NCBI GenBank assembly: GCA_963764665.1
Contig: CAVXTL010000024.1
Coordinates: forward strand, 37,211-101,210
From: JACVRW01 sp963764665
GTDB lineage: Bacteria; Actinomycetota; Thermoleophilia; Solirubrobacterales; Thermoleophilaceae
Length of the DNA: 64,000 nt
Direction: 5' to 3'
How positions within the stretch are numbered: the stretch's first letter is position 1; every line of letters starts with the position of its first letter. The notes beneath the pieces are model-generated. The model saw nothing but the letters and a program-made list of their open reading frames with translations, ran no database searches and was not told the origin of the DNA. Positions 49,644 to 58,141 of this stretch are shown here, in pieces. The position numbers and the translations under genes are program-made.

Positions 49644-50618
49644 ATGGCCGACGAGACGAACAAAAGGGGCGACATAGGCCCCCAATGTTCGGTTCGTCCC
49701 GTGGATGCCGAAATCGCGGCGCTTGCCCGGCGGCAGCACGGCGTCGTTGCGCGGCACCAGCTCGTGCGGCTCGGGCTGGGTGGATACGGGATTCGGCACC
49801 GGATACGGACAGGCCGTCTCCACGTGCTCCATCGCGGGGTGTACGCGGTCGGTCATTCGGGGGTGACCTCAGCGGGGAAGGACACGGCGGCAGTGCTCGC
49901 ATGCGGACGGGACGCGGTACTCAGTCACCGGGCCGCGGCATCCCGCTGGGGTCTTAGGCCCAGCGCACGCGCTCGCGTCGACGTGACCACTCCTCGCGAG
50001 TTGCGCGGTCATGAGGGAGTCCAGGTACATGTGAGTCGGCTTCCAGCGGATGAGCGAGCTCAGAAGGACGGCATCCCGATCACCACGGTGCCCCGCACGC
50101 TGCTCGACCTCGCGGCGGTGCTGCCGGCACACCAGCTCCAGCGCGCCATCGAGCAAGCCGAGGTGCTGCGCCTCACCGACCCGCTGTCATTGCCCGCCGT
50201 GCTCCGGCGCTACCCCGGCCGTCGCGGAGCCGCGAGCCTGCGGAAGCTCCTGGAGGACGGCCAGATCGGGGCCACCGTCACGCGCAGCCAGCTCGAGGAG
50301 CGCTTCCTCGAGTTCGTTGCCGCCGCGGACCTGCCGCGGCCTGAGGTCAATGCCTGGCTACACGTCGATGGCACGTGGATCGAGGTCGACTGCCTCTGGC
50401 GCGCGGAGCGTGTGGCGCTCGAGCTGGACGGCCACGGCGTGCACGGCACGCCGGCCGCCTTCGAGCGGGATCGTGAGCGCGACCGCCGGCTGCACGTGGA
50501 GGGGTGGATCCCGGTCCGCATCACCTGGAGACAGCTCGCGAAGGACTGCGAGCCGGCTCGAGTCCGACCTCCGCGCGCTACTCACCACCTGACGTCGTGC
50601 CACTCCATCACGCCGTGA
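49644..50618 (+). CDS. DUF559 endonuclease-like protein with AbiEi-type N-terminal domain (probable 3' frameshift)
   Basis: The N-terminal part (LARRQHGVVARHQLVRLGLGGYGIRHRIRTGRLHVLHRGVYAVGH) is the winged-helix AbiEi/DUF559 antitoxin-like fold. RSQLEERFLEFVAAADLPRPEVNAWLHVDGTWIEVDCLWRAERVALELDGHGVHGTPAAFERDRERDRRL is the Vsr-like nuclease core. The frame then reads off-family (RVRPPRATHHLTS); one base fewer at about 50553-50556 restores LESDLRALLTT* ending at 50592. Such proteins occur in many actinobacteria singly; a toxin role is not shown. Confidence 0.72.
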   Translation: MADETNKRGDIGPQCSVRPVDAEIAALARRQHGVVARHQLVRLGLGGYGIRHRIRTGRLHVLHRGVYAVGHSGVTSAGKDTAAVLACGRDAVLSHRAAASRWGLRPSARARVDVTTPRELRGHEGVQVHVSRLPADERAQKDGIPITTVPRTLLDLAAVLPAHQLQRAIEQAEVLRLTDPLSLPAVLRRYPGRRGAASLRKLLEDGQIGATVTRSQLEERFLEFVAAADLPRPEVNAWLHVDGTWIEVDCLWRAERVALELDGHGVHGTPAAFERDRERDRRLHVEGWIPVRITWRQLAKDCEPARVRPPRATHHLTSCHSITP

Positions 50619-51400
50619 CCCGACGCCAGCCGGACCCCGCCCGGCAGCTCGCCCTGGAAGCTGCCGAACGGCTGCACGTAGTCGCTCCGGAAGAGGAGCC
50701 GCCGGGTGTGATCCTCGCGGGCGGACCACGGTGTGAACTCCAGTCCGCCCACGCGCGAGAGGTCGTCCGCGAACGCCACCGGCGGGACCTCGCTGGGCAC
50801 CCCGTCCACCCAGACCGTGCGCTCGCTCGACTCGGGCGCGTCGTGCACCCCGTCCACCAGGTTCCAGGCCACGGCACGCCCGTCGACCGAGCGACCGATG
50901 CCCGCCGACCAGCGCCAGACGGTGTGGCGCTCGTGATAGCCGGCGGAGTCGTCCACGAAGCCCTCGTCGCCGTCCACCGCCCATTCGCGCTCGCGGAGGC
51001 GCACGCGCCCGCGCAGGCGCACCGGCGCCTGCTTGCGCGTCCAGATCCAGGAGCGCCCGCTCGGCGAGGCCACCTCCACGCCCTCGCTCTCGTCGAACGT
51101 CAGGTCCACGCTCAGGTCGTCCGCGTCCACGTGCACGACACCGGGCGAGAGGTCGATCCCCGCGCGGCCGGCAGTCGTGCGCTCGACGAGGGTGCCGTCC
51201 GGCAGCGCCAGCGCCCACCAGCGCTGTGGCAGCCCGGCCACCCGCGCGTCGCCCACGCACACCATCAGGTCCGGCCGGTACAGCGCCACGTAGCGCCAGC
51301 GCTTGAGCGGCCGCCCGCGCCGGAGGAGGGGCATCCGCCCCGGCGGCAGCGCGAGCCCGAGCGAGCGAACCCCCGTCCCACGCACCGGTAGCGGTCTCAC
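50582..51400 (-). CDS. DUF2804 family protein
   Basis: The 272-residue product is an all-beta sequence with DUF2804 hallmarks: LKRWRYVALYRPDLMVCVGDARVAGLPQRWWALALPDG, DEGFVDDSAGYHERHTVWRWSAGIGRSVDGRAVAWNLVDGVHD, LEFTPWSAREDHTRRLLFRSDYVQPFGSFQGELPGG. The family relates to AttH/hydroxyneurosporene-synthase-like lipocalin folds, without proven activity. The start is GTG 51400. It is divergent from the nitrilase-TetR operon, with the TetR-type palindrome between them. Confidence 0.78.
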   Translation of the reverse strand: MRPLPVRGTGVRSLGLALPPGRMPLLRRGRPLKRWRYVALYRPDLMVCVGDARVAGLPQRWWALALPDGTLVERTTAGRAGIDLSPGVVHVDADDLSVDLTFDESEGVEVASPSGRSWIWTRKQAPVRLRGRVRLREREWAVDGDEGFVDDSAGYHERHTVWRWSAGIGRSVDGRAVAWNLVDGVHDAPESSERTVWVDGVPSEVPPVAFADDLSRVGGLEFTPWSAREDHTRRLLFRSDYVQPFGSFQGELPGGVRLASGHGVMEWHDVRW

Positions 51401-51418
51401 GGGCGCAGTACACTCCAG

Positions 51419-51436
51419 ATTGACTAGTCAGTCAAT
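51419..51436. promoter_or_regulatory. Candidate TetR operator of the nitrilase-TetR operon
   Basis: ATTGAC and GTCAAT are perfect arms around TAGTCA; inside lies TGACTAGTCA, also palindromic. The site is in the 52-bp divergent region, 16 bp before the nitrilase TTG and 18 bp after the DUF2804 start. Such TTGACT/AGTCAA-like palindromes are common for TetR proteins. Confidence 0.6.
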
Positions 51437-51452
51437 TGCGGGGGAGAACTCT

Positions 51453-52283
51453 TTGCGCGCCGCCGCTGTGCAGCTCAACTCGGGGGAGGACAAGGTCGGC
51501 AACCTCGCGGAGGCCGATCGGCTCACGCGTGCCGCCGCGGCCGACGGCGCCTCGCTCGTGGTGCTGCCGGAGAAGTTCAACGTGCTCGGCACGCACAACG
51601 CCTACCTGGCCGGCGCGGAGGCTCTCGACGGCCCCACGATCGAGTGGGCGCGCGAGCTGGCCCGCGAGCTCGGCATCGACTTCGTGCCCGGGTCGATCGT
51701 GGAGCGGCGCGACGACCGCGACAAGCTCTCGAATACCTCCGTGCACGTCGGTCCCGACGGCGAGCTCAAGGCCGTCTACCGGAAGATCCACATGTTCGAC
51801 GTGGAGGTGGGCGGCCAGGTCTACCGCGAGTCGGAGTCGCAGGAGGGCGGCCACGAGATCGTGCAGTCGCACACCGCCGGCGGCGTCGGCCTCGGACTGA
51901 CCGTCTGCTACGACCTGCGCTTCCCCGAGCTCTACCGCACCCTGGCGGTCGAGGGCGCGCGCGTGCTGCTCGTGCCGGCGGCCTTCACCGAGGTCACCGG
52001 CCGCGCCCACTGGGAGATCCTGATCCGCGCGCGGGCGATCGAGAACCAGGCCTTCGTGATCGCCGCCGACCAGGTCGGCCCTCACCCGCCGGACAAGGTC
52101 AGCTACGGCTCCTCGATGATCGTGGACCCATGGGGCGAGGTGCTCGGCCGGGCGCCGGACGAGGTGTGCTTCGTGGCGGCCGACCTCGACCTCGAGCGCC
52201 AGGACGAGGTGCGCGAGAAGCTGCCCTCGCTCGCCAACCGGGTACCGGACGCCTACCGGCGCCCCGCCGAAGTGGGCTCCTGA
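51453..52283 (+). CDS. Carbon-nitrogen hydrolase (nitrilase superfamily, omega-amidase-like)
   Basis: The 276-residue product has the nitrilase triad in order: Glu in SLVVLPEKFNVLGTHNAYL, Lys in KAVYRKIHMFDVEVGG, Cys in LGLTVCYDLRFPELYRTLAVEGARVL, plus RARAIENQAFVIAADQVG. The KIHMFD and CYDLRFPE forms match the Nit1/Nit2 branch that deamidates omega-amides or repairs deaminated glutathione-like compounds; the true substrate is unknown. TTG 51453 follows GGGGGAGAA. The stop and the tetR start overlap (TGATG). Confidence 0.86.
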   Translation: MRAAAVQLNSGEDKVGNLAEADRLTRAAAADGASLVVLPEKFNVLGTHNAYLAGAEALDGPTIEWARELARELGIDFVPGSIVERRDDRDKLSNTSVHVGPDGELKAVYRKIHMFDVEVGGQVYRESESQEGGHEIVQSHTAGGVGLGLTVCYDLRFPELYRTLAVEGARVLLVPAAFTEVTGRAHWEILIRARAIENQAFVIAADQVGPHPPDKVSYGSSMIVDPWGEVLGRAPDEVCFVAADLDLERQDEVREKLPSLANRVPDAYRRPAEVGS

Positions 52284-52918
52284 TGGCCACTGCTCCGCGC
52301 CAGGCGCCGGTGGACAAGCGCCGCCTGATCCTCGACGCGGCGGTGCGCGTGTTCGCACGGCAGGGCTTCCACCACTGTCGCGTGTCGGATGTGGCCGACG
52401 AGGCCGGCGTGGCGTATGGGCTCGTCTACCACTACTTCTCCTCGAAGGAGGAGATCCTCAACACGCTCTTCCTGGAGCGCTGGGAGATCATGCTCGAGGC
52501 GATCGCCGAGATTGACGCCCGCGATCTCCCGGTACGGGAGAAGCTCTACTCGATCGCCGGCTTCATCATCGACTCCTACCGACACGACCCGGACCTGATG
52601 AAGGTCATCATCGTCGAGGTCACGCGCGCGGCCAACTCGTTCGGCGCCACGCACCTGGACAGCATCCGCGAGGCCTACGACCGGATCGCCTCGATCCTCG
52701 AATCGGCGCACGGAAGCGGCTCGTTCAAGTCCGGTATCCCCGCGGACTTCGCGGCCATGTGCTTCTACGGCGCGATCGAGCAGCTGCTCACAGGCTGGAT
52801 CTTCGGGCTGCTGCCGAGGACCGACGAGGAATACGAGCGCGCCAAGGGCCTGGTGGTCGAGGCCATCTGCGGCGGACTCGAGACCACGCCGGTGGCGCCG
52901 CCCGCCGCCTCTGCTTGA
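52283..52918 (+). CDS. TetR-family regulator
   Basis: The 211-residue product has the HTH KRRLILDAAVRVFARQGFHHCRVSDVADEAGVAYGLVYHYFSSKEEILNTLFLERWEIMLEAI, followed by a C-terminal TetR_C domain with DLMKVIIVEVTRAANSFG. It is translated right after the nitrilase gene. The palindrome at 51419-51436 is the expected autoregulatory site, so the ligand is plausibly a substrate or product of the hydrolase. Confidence 0.88.
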   Translation: MATAPRQAPVDKRRLILDAAVRVFARQGFHHCRVSDVADEAGVAYGLVYHYFSSKEEILNTLFLERWEIMLEAIAEIDARDLPVREKLYSIAGFIIDSYRHDPDLMKVIIVEVTRAANSFGATHLDSIREAYDRIASILESAHGSGSFKSGIPADFAAMCFYGAIEQLLTGWIFGLLPRTDEEYERAKGLVVEAICGGLETTPVAPPAASA

Positions 52919-52928
52919 ATCATCCGCA

Positions 52929-53066
52929 ATGGGCAACGAAATGACCAAGCGTCTGATGTGGAGCGGCCTCCTCGCGGGGGTGGGAGCGCTCATGACGATC
53001 TTGGCCAACCGCGTAGCGGCCGAGATTTGGGTACGGGTCTTCAAGGAAGACCCGCCGGACTACTGA
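52929..53066 (+). CDS. Small DUF4235-like membrane protein (45 residues)
   Basis: An ATG at 52929 gives MGNEMTKRLMWSGLLAGVGALMTILANRVAAEIWVRVFKEDPPDY, with one hydrophobic helix and an amphipathic end. Its stop overlaps the next start (TGATG). The pattern (short TM protein before a Holin-X and DUF3618 gene) is common in actinobacterial cassettes. Function unknown. No ribosome site is clear, but the tight spacing supports expression. Confidence 0.55.
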   Translation: MGNEMTKRLMWSGLLAGVGALMTILANRVAAEIWVRVFKEDPPDY

Positions 53067-53269
53067 TGGTCGACGCCCCGAACCAGGGCGCCACCGGAGC
53101 GGCTCAACCGGCCCCCGCGCCCGGCGCTTTCGGCGCTCCGGCATCTGAGTCCCCGCTGAGCGTGGACACCGAGGGCGGACCCTTTGCGGACCACCCCGAG
53201 ATCTTCGTGGGCGGCGCTTTCGTAGGCGGGCTCGCGCTCGCCCTGATCGTCAGGAGGGTGTCCCGATGA
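53066..53269 (+). CDS. Small Pro/Ala-rich membrane protein (67 residues)
   Basis: The product starts with a disordered Ala/Pro/Gly stretch (NQGATGAAQPAPAPGAFGAP) and ends with one hydrophobic helix, EIFVGGAFVGGLALALIVRRVSR, so it is likely a single-pass membrane protein with a cytoplasmic tail. It overlaps genes on both sides (TGATG, ATGA). Function unknown. Confidence 0.6.
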   Translation: MVDAPNQGATGAAQPAPAPGAFGAPASESPLSVDTEGGPFADHPEIFVGGAFVGGLALALIVRRVSR

Positions 53270-53736
53270 GCGCTGGCATACCGGGTCCGAACGGCTCCGC
53301 AGACAAGACGCTCGGCGAGATCGTCTCCGAGGTGTCGGAGAAGGCCTCACTCCTCGTTCGCGAGGAAATCGAGCTGGCCAAGGCCGAGATCACCGGCAAG
53401 ATCTCGAAGCTCACCAAGGGCGCCGTCGTGGCCGGCGCCGCGGGCGTGTTCCTGGTCTTCGGGATCACGATGCTCTTCCACATGTTCGCCTGGCTGCTCA
53501 ACGACCTCTTCAACTGGGATCCCTGGACCGGGTTCCTGGTGGTCACGGTGGTGCTGTTCCTGCTCGCCGGGCTCGCCGGGTTCATCGCGATGCGCCTCTT
53601 CAAGAAGGGAGCGCCGCTCACGCCCGACCTCGCGATCGAGGAGGCCAAGCGCACGCGCGAGCAGTTCGAGGCCCAGCGGATCCAGCGCGACCAGGTGCAC
53701 CGCTCGCTCGAGCGCGGCGAGGAGGTCACGCGCTGA
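53266..53736 (+). CDS. Phage holin family (Holin-X/DUF1469) membrane protein
   Basis: The 156-residue product has an N-terminal amphipathic segment (LGEIVSEVSEKASLLVREEIELAKAEITGKISK) and two membrane helices (GAVVAGAAGVFLVFGITMLFHMFAWLL and WTGFLVVTVVLFLLAGLAGFIAMRLF), with a charged C-terminal helix. This is the actinobacterial Holin-X pattern, unrelated to phage lysis in most hosts. It overlaps its neighbours on both sides and forms a cassette with the DUF3618 gene. Confidence 0.85.
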   Translation: MSAGIPGPNGSADKTLGEIVSEVSEKASLLVREEIELAKAEITGKISKLTKGAVVAGAAGVFLVFGITMLFHMFAWLLNDLFNWDPWTGFLVVTVVLFLLAGLAGFIAMRLFKKGAPLTPDLAIEEAKRTREQFEAQRIQRDQVHRSLERGEEVTR

Positions 53737-53969
53737 TGGCCCCCGAGTCGCGCCACCCCGAGCTGATCCGCCAGTCGATCGAGGAGACCCGCCGCGAGCT
53801 GGCCTTCTCCGTCAACGACCTCCGCTCGAAGATGTCGGAGATCACCGACTGGCGCAGCCAGCTGACGCGCAACCGCGGCAGCGCTCTGGTGGGCGCAGCG
53901 GTGGCGGGCTTCGTGATCGGCGGCGGCGTGGCCGCCACGATCTCGCTGCTCGGCCGCCGCCGCCGCTAG
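53736..53969 (+). CDS. DUF3618 family membrane protein
   Basis: The 77-residue product starts HPELIRQSIEETRRELAFSVNDLRSKMSEITDWR, the DUF3618 motif, then a single hydrophobic helix (GSALVGAAVAGFVIGGGVAATISLL) and RRRR. These genes usually follow Holin-X. Function unknown; a role in envelope organisation has been guessed from neighbours. It overlaps the next gene's 3' end by 4 bp. Confidence 0.85.
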   Translation: MAPESRHPELIRQSIEETRRELAFSVNDLRSKMSEITDWRSQLTRNRGSALVGAAVAGFVIGGGVAATISLLGRRRR

Positions 53970-54970
53970 GTCTCGGCCGGCTCCTCGCCGCCGTAGGTCC
54001 GGCGGTGCAGGATGGCGGCCACCCCACCCGCGGGAATCGGCAGCCAGAACGACACGAGCCGGTACGCGAGCGTGGCCAGCACCGCGCTGCCCGCAGGCAC
54101 GCCCGCCAGCGCGAGCGTTCCGGTCAGCCCCGCCTCCACGAACCCGAGCCCGCCCGGCGTGAGCGGCAACGTGCCGAGCAGCTGGGCGGCGAAGAAAGCG
54201 AGCAGCACGAGCGACGGGCGCGGATGCGCGCCCACGGCGTTGAGCGCGGCCAGCAGGGTGGCGTAGTCGAGCAGCCAGCGACCGCTCGCCCCGATCAGCG
54301 CCTTCCACCAGTTCCGGCCCAGCACCTCCTTCACCACGTCGCGTTCCTTCAGCAGGCGCGCGGGCAGGTCCCGGCGCGCCGGACCTGAGCGCTTGAATCG
54401 GTTGCGCACCCACTGCGCGGCCCTTCCGATCAGCCTCAGCGGCCTGTCGAAGAGGAGACAGGCCGCGCCGAGGGCGAACATCAGCACGAACACGAGCGCA
54501 CCGATCCCGGCGGCGCGCTCGAGGCCGGGGTCCACGGGGGCCCCACCGAGCACCGCCGGAACGGCGAGCAGCGGAAGCGCGCACAGCGCGCCGAACACGA
54601 TCACCGACGATGCGGTCATTCCCGAGGCCGCCGCCGCCGCCGGCACACCCGCGCGCGTGAGCATCGCGTACTGCATGGCTCCAGCGGCCGCGACGCCGCC
54701 GGGCACCACCCGCCCGAAGGCGTTCGAGGCGAGCTGCGAGGTGATCACGGGCCCCCAGGGCCGGGTCCGCAGCGCCACCCGCTGGACCCACCACATGCAG
54801 CCGTAGCTCCCCGCCTGGAGGGCGAGCATCGCCACGAACCAGAGCGGGTTCACGTCGTCGAGCCGGTCCCACGCCCCGAAGACGTTCAGAAGCGCCGGCG
54901 CCAGCAGGTAGAGCGAGACGCCGGTGACTGCGAGCAGCCCGCCACGCTTGGCGATCGCGGCGGCCGACAT
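53966..54970 (-). CDS. Flippase-like membrane protein (LPG synthase transmembrane / UPF0104)
   Basis: The 334-residue product has about eight hydrophobic helices (GLLAVTGVSLYLLAPALL, LWFVAMLALQAGSYGCMWW, VIVFGALCALPLLAVPAVLG, IGALVFVLMFALGAACLLF, WLLDYATLLAALNAVG, LVLLAFFAAQLLGTLPLTPGGLGFVEAGLTG). TLPLTPGGLGFVEAG is the conserved family signature. Such proteins are related to the membrane domain of MprF and move lipids. It has no synthase domain. It lies 8 bp downstream of the AI-2E gene. Confidence 0.83.
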   Translation of the reverse strand: MSAAAIAKRGGLLAVTGVSLYLLAPALLNVFGAWDRLDDVNPLWFVAMLALQAGSYGCMWWVQRVALRTRPWGPVITSQLASNAFGRVVPGGVAAAGAMQYAMLTRAGVPAAAAASGMTASSVIVFGALCALPLLAVPAVLGGAPVDPGLERAAGIGALVFVLMFALGAACLLFDRPLRLIGRAAQWVRNRFKRSGPARRDLPARLLKERDVVKEVLGRNWWKALIGASGRWLLDYATLLAALNAVGAHPRPSLVLLAFFAAQLLGTLPLTPGGLGFVEAGLTGTLALAGVPAGSAVLATLAYRLVSFWLPIPAGGVAAILHRRTYGGEEPAET

Positions 54971-54978
54971 CTGGCAGC

Positions 54979-56085
54979 TTAGGCCGGTGCCGGATCGTCC
55001 GCCGGCGCCATTGGCGGCGTGGGCGGGTCCTCGGGCGGCGGCGGCTCTCGCAGCGACAGCGTGCGCGGATCGAGGTACTCACGGAGCAGGATCTGGATCG
55101 ACGCTGCCACCGGGATCGCCACGAGCGCACCCATGACCCCCCAGAGAGTGCTGCCGAGCAGGACCGCCACGATGGTCACGAACGGGTGCACGTGAACCGT
55201 GCGCTTCTGGACCTGGGGCTGGATCACGTGGTTCTCGAACTGCTGGTAGACGATCGCCCAGATCGTCCAGATGATCGTGACCGTGGGGAAGTCCTCGAAG
55301 ACCGTGACCACGCCGATCAGCACCGCTGCGATCGTGGCGCCCACGAGCGGTATCAGCGAGAAGAGGCCCGCTATCACGGCCAGTGGCCCGGCGAAGGGCA
55401 CACCGAGGATCGTGAGCATGATGTAGGTGGCCACCCCGGCGATCACGGCGATGCACATCGCCCCCGCCACATAGCCGCTCACCGCGCCGGCGATTCGGTC
55501 GAGCGAGCGCTCCAGGCGCTCGCGTTGCTCGGGTGGTCGCAGCCGGAGCGCCTGTTCGACCCATTGTCGTCCGCTGCCCAGCATGAACGCGGTGAGCACC
55601 AGGATCGTGATCAGAGCGAACAGTGAGTTGACGATCCCGATGCCCACGTCGCGCAGGGTGGTGGCCGCGCCGCCGAGCTTCGACGGCAGCTGGTCGGCCT
55701 CGTCCTGGAGCGTCTGCGTGATGTCGTAGTCCTTATTGAGCTCGCGTAGCCGCTCGTTGCGCTCCACGAACTGAGTCACCTCGCGCGAGTACTCGGGCAC
55801 GTTCTCCGCGAAGCGGTTGCCCTCGGTGATGAACGGCGGCACGATCAGGGCGATCAACGCGATCGGCACCAGCAGCAAGCCCACGTACACGATCGTGATC
55901 GCGATCCCGCGGCGCATGTGAGCGGTGAGCCGGTTCACGGGGCCGGAGAGGGCGATCGCCAGGAAAGCCGAGATGAACAGCCAGGTGACGGGCCTCCTCA
56001 CCTGGTAGATCAGGTACAGGCAGATCGCCACCGCGACGATGATCAGCACGATGCGAACGATCGTCCTCGCGGGAGGCTCGCGCAC
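54979..56085 (-). CDS. AI-2E family transporter (PerM/TqsA-like)
   Basis: The 368-residue product has about eight membrane segments beginning IVRIVLIIVAVAICLYLIYQV. The family motifs are present: PLVGATIAAVLIGVVTVFEDFPTVTIIWTIWAIVYQQFENHVIQPQVQKRTVHVHPFVTIVAVLLGSTLWGVMGALVAIPVAASIQILLREY. Family members act as transporters, some in quorum-signal export or Na+(H+)-coupled flux; the cargo here is unknown. The C-terminal Pro-rich tail (PPPPEDPPTPPMAP) is unusual. The start is GTG. Confidence 0.87.
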   Translation of the reverse strand: MREPPARTIVRIVLIIVAVAICLYLIYQVRRPVTWLFISAFLAIALSGPVNRLTAHMRRGIAITIVYVGLLLVPIALIALIVPPFITEGNRFAENVPEYSREVTQFVERNERLRELNKDYDITQTLQDEADQLPSKLGGAATTLRDVGIGIVNSLFALITILVLTAFMLGSGRQWVEQALRLRPPEQRERLERSLDRIAGAVSGYVAGAMCIAVIAGVATYIMLTILGVPFAGPLAVIAGLFSLIPLVGATIAAVLIGVVTVFEDFPTVTIIWTIWAIVYQQFENHVIQPQVQKRTVHVHPFVTIVAVLLGSTLWGVMGALVAIPVAASIQILLREYLDPRTLSLREPPPPEDPPTPPMAPADDPAPA

Positions 56086-56130
56086 CGCGCGATTGTCCTG
56101 CGGCCTCCGGACGACCTCCGGCGGGGGCCG

Positions 56131-57000
56131 CTAGGAGAGGTAGCCGAGCGGGAGCCCGCCCACGCCCAGCAGGCCCGGACCCGTGTGCGTGGCGAGAACG
56201 GGGCCGATTTCGCTCGAGACGGTGGGCTCGGACCCGAATATCTCCTGGCAGCGCTCCACCAGGCGGGCGTGGGTGTCCGGCGCGTTGATGTGCTGGGCGC
56301 ACCAGCCGTCGGCGCCCGCGTCGTGGCACTGGCGCGCGTAGTCCACCATCCGCTCGAAGGCTCGCGAGCTCGTGCGCACCCGCTCCACCGGGGTCATCTC
56401 GTTCTGGACGGTGAGGATCGGCTTGACCCGCAGCGTGGACCCGATCCAGGCGCTGGCGGCGCCGATGCGGCCGCCGCGGCGCAGGAACTCGAGCGTGTCG
56501 ATGGAGAACCACAGCCCGAGCTCGCCTCGCGCGGCAGTGAGGCGCTCGACGATCTCGGCTCCGCGCATGCCCGACGCCGCCGCGTGGGCCGCCGCGAGCA
56601 CGAGCAGCCCCAGCCCGCCGGCTGCGGTGGTGGAGTCGAACACGTGCACCCGCTCGCCGCCCTTGCCCTCCCGCTCGAGCGTCTCGGCCGCGCGAAGCGC
56701 GGACTCGGGCGTGCCCGACAGGCCGCCGGAGATGTGCACCGACACGACCTCGCCGCCGTCGGCGAGCAGCGGCTCGTACACGGAGGTGAAGTCGCCTACC
56801 GAGGGCTGGGACGTGGTCGGCAGGCTCTCGGCGCTCCGCAGCTCCTCGAAGAACGCGTTGTAGTCGGTGATGTCCGTCTCGGGCACCGTGCGGTCGCCTC
56901 CGAAGACGATGTAGAGCGGCACGACGTGTATCCCGTGCCGCTCGACGGCATCGGGCTGAAGGTACGAGGTGCTGTCCGTGACGACCGCGACGCCAGCCAT
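56131..57000 (-). CDS. DegV family fatty-acid-binding protein (FakB-like)
   Basis: The 289-residue product has VAVVTDSTSYLQPDAVERHGIHVVPLYIVFGG, TSQPSVGDFTSVYEPLLADGGEVVSVHISGGLSGTPESALRAAETL, and WFSIDTLEFLRRGGRIGAASAWIGSTLRVKPILTV, the DegV two-domain pattern. Members such as FakB present fatty acids to the FakA kinase. No fakA is nearby. A TAGTCT lies 7 nt before the ATG, suggesting a leaderless message. Confidence 0.87.
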   Translation of the reverse strand: MAGVAVVTDSTSYLQPDAVERHGIHVVPLYIVFGGDRTVPETDITDYNAFFEELRSAESLPTTSQPSVGDFTSVYEPLLADGGEVVSVHISGGLSGTPESALRAAETLEREGKGGERVHVFDSTTAAGGLGLLVLAAAHAAASGMRGAEIVERLTAARGELGLWFSIDTLEFLRRGGRIGAASAWIGSTLRVKPILTVQNEMTPVERVRTSSRAFERMVDYARQCHDAGADGWCAQHINAPDTHARLVERCQEIFGSEPTVSSEIGPVLATHTGPGLLGVGGLPLGYLS

Positions 57001-57038
57001 GCGCGCGGCAGACTATTCCTTCTAGACTCGGCGACCGA

Positions 57039-58119
57039 GTGGTAGTCGCCGTAACCGGCGGGACCGGGTTCATCGGATCGCACGTGGCTCGCCTGGCTCT
57101 CGAGCGCGGCGACGAGGTCGTGCTGGGGGTTGAGGACGGCTCGAGCGACGACGCGATCGCGGACCTCGACTGCAGGCGCGTGCGGCTCGAGGTGGGGGAT
57201 CGGCGCTCGGTGCGGCGGCTGCTCCGCGGCGCGGAGCGGGTGTTCCACTGTGCCGGCGTGACGTCGGTGCGCCCGGACGACGCGGAGCGGATCTTCCGCG
57301 TGAACGTGGGCGGCACGAAGCTCGTGATGGAGGAGTGCCTCCGCGCCGAGGTGGAGCGCGTGGTCTACACCTCGAGCGCGGCGGCGGTGGGGCCGGCCGA
57401 GCACGGCGGGACGGCCGACGAGACGCAGCTCTTCACCGCCGCGCGGCTGGGGATCCCGTACGTGAACGCCGTGCACGAGGCCGAGGTCGAGGCCATGCGC
57501 GCCGCCGCGCGCGGGCTCCCGCTCGTGTGCGTCAACCCGACCATCGTGTTCGGGGCCGGCGACGTGCACGTGACCTCCACCAGGCTCGTGCGCAGCTTCC
57601 TGCTCGGGCCGCGTCCCGATCTACACGGACGGCGCCGTGAACGTGGTGGACGTGAACGACGTGGCCGAGGGCCACCTCCTCGCGGACCGTCTCGGCGCGG
57701 TGGGGGAGCGCTACATCCTCGGCGGGCGCAACTTCACGTTCGACCGCCTGTTCGCCGACCTCGGCCGGCTCTCCGGCGTGGAGCCGCCGGTCAAGCTCGC
57801 CGCCACCCCGGCGCGGGTGGCCGCTCGCGTGCTCGCCGCCACCGGCCGGACCGGGCCGCTGGCGGCAAACGAGGTCCGCTCCGCGAGCCAGTGGTGGACG
57901 TACCGCGCGACCAAGGCGCGCCGCGATCTGGGCTGGCGCTCGCGACCGCACGAGGAGACGCTCGCGGCCACGGTGGCCTGGCACCTGGAGCGAGAGCACG
58001 ACCGCATCGCCCGGAGCCGCCGCTCCCAGCAGCTTCAGTACCGCGTGGCGGGCGCGGCCGTGGGCGCCGCCGAGGAGGCCGTCGGGCTCCTGCGGCGCGT
58101 GGGTGGTCTCAGACCTTAA
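57039..58119 (+). pseudogene. NAD-dependent epimerase/dehydratase, interrupted by a +1 frameshift
   Basis: The N-terminal half (VVAVTGGTGFIGSHVARLALERGDEV, RVFHCAGVTSVRPDDAERIFRVNVGGTKLVMEECLRA, VVYTSSAAAVG, GIPYVNAVHEAEVEAM) and the C-terminal half (AVNVVDVNDVAEGHLLADRLGAVGERYILGGRNFT to ARRDLGWRSRPHEE) form one extended-SDR enzyme. The halves are in different frames; removing one G of GGG 57606-57608 yields FLLGRVPIYTDGAVNVV. The YxxxK catalytic position is changed (YVNAVHE), as in some sterol/dihydroflavonol-like members. Likely intact with a base error. Confidence 0.8.
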
Positions 58120-58141
58120 ACCCGCCTACTAGGCTCATGGC

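Noticed and set aside
49644..50618. DUF559 gene as part of a toxin-antitoxin pair
   Set aside because: No partner toxin gene is adjacent, and this family is commonly found singly in actinobacteria.
53266..53736. Prophage remnant because of the 'holin' gene
   Set aside because: No other phage genes are present; Holin-X with DUF3618 is an ordinary chromosomal cassette.
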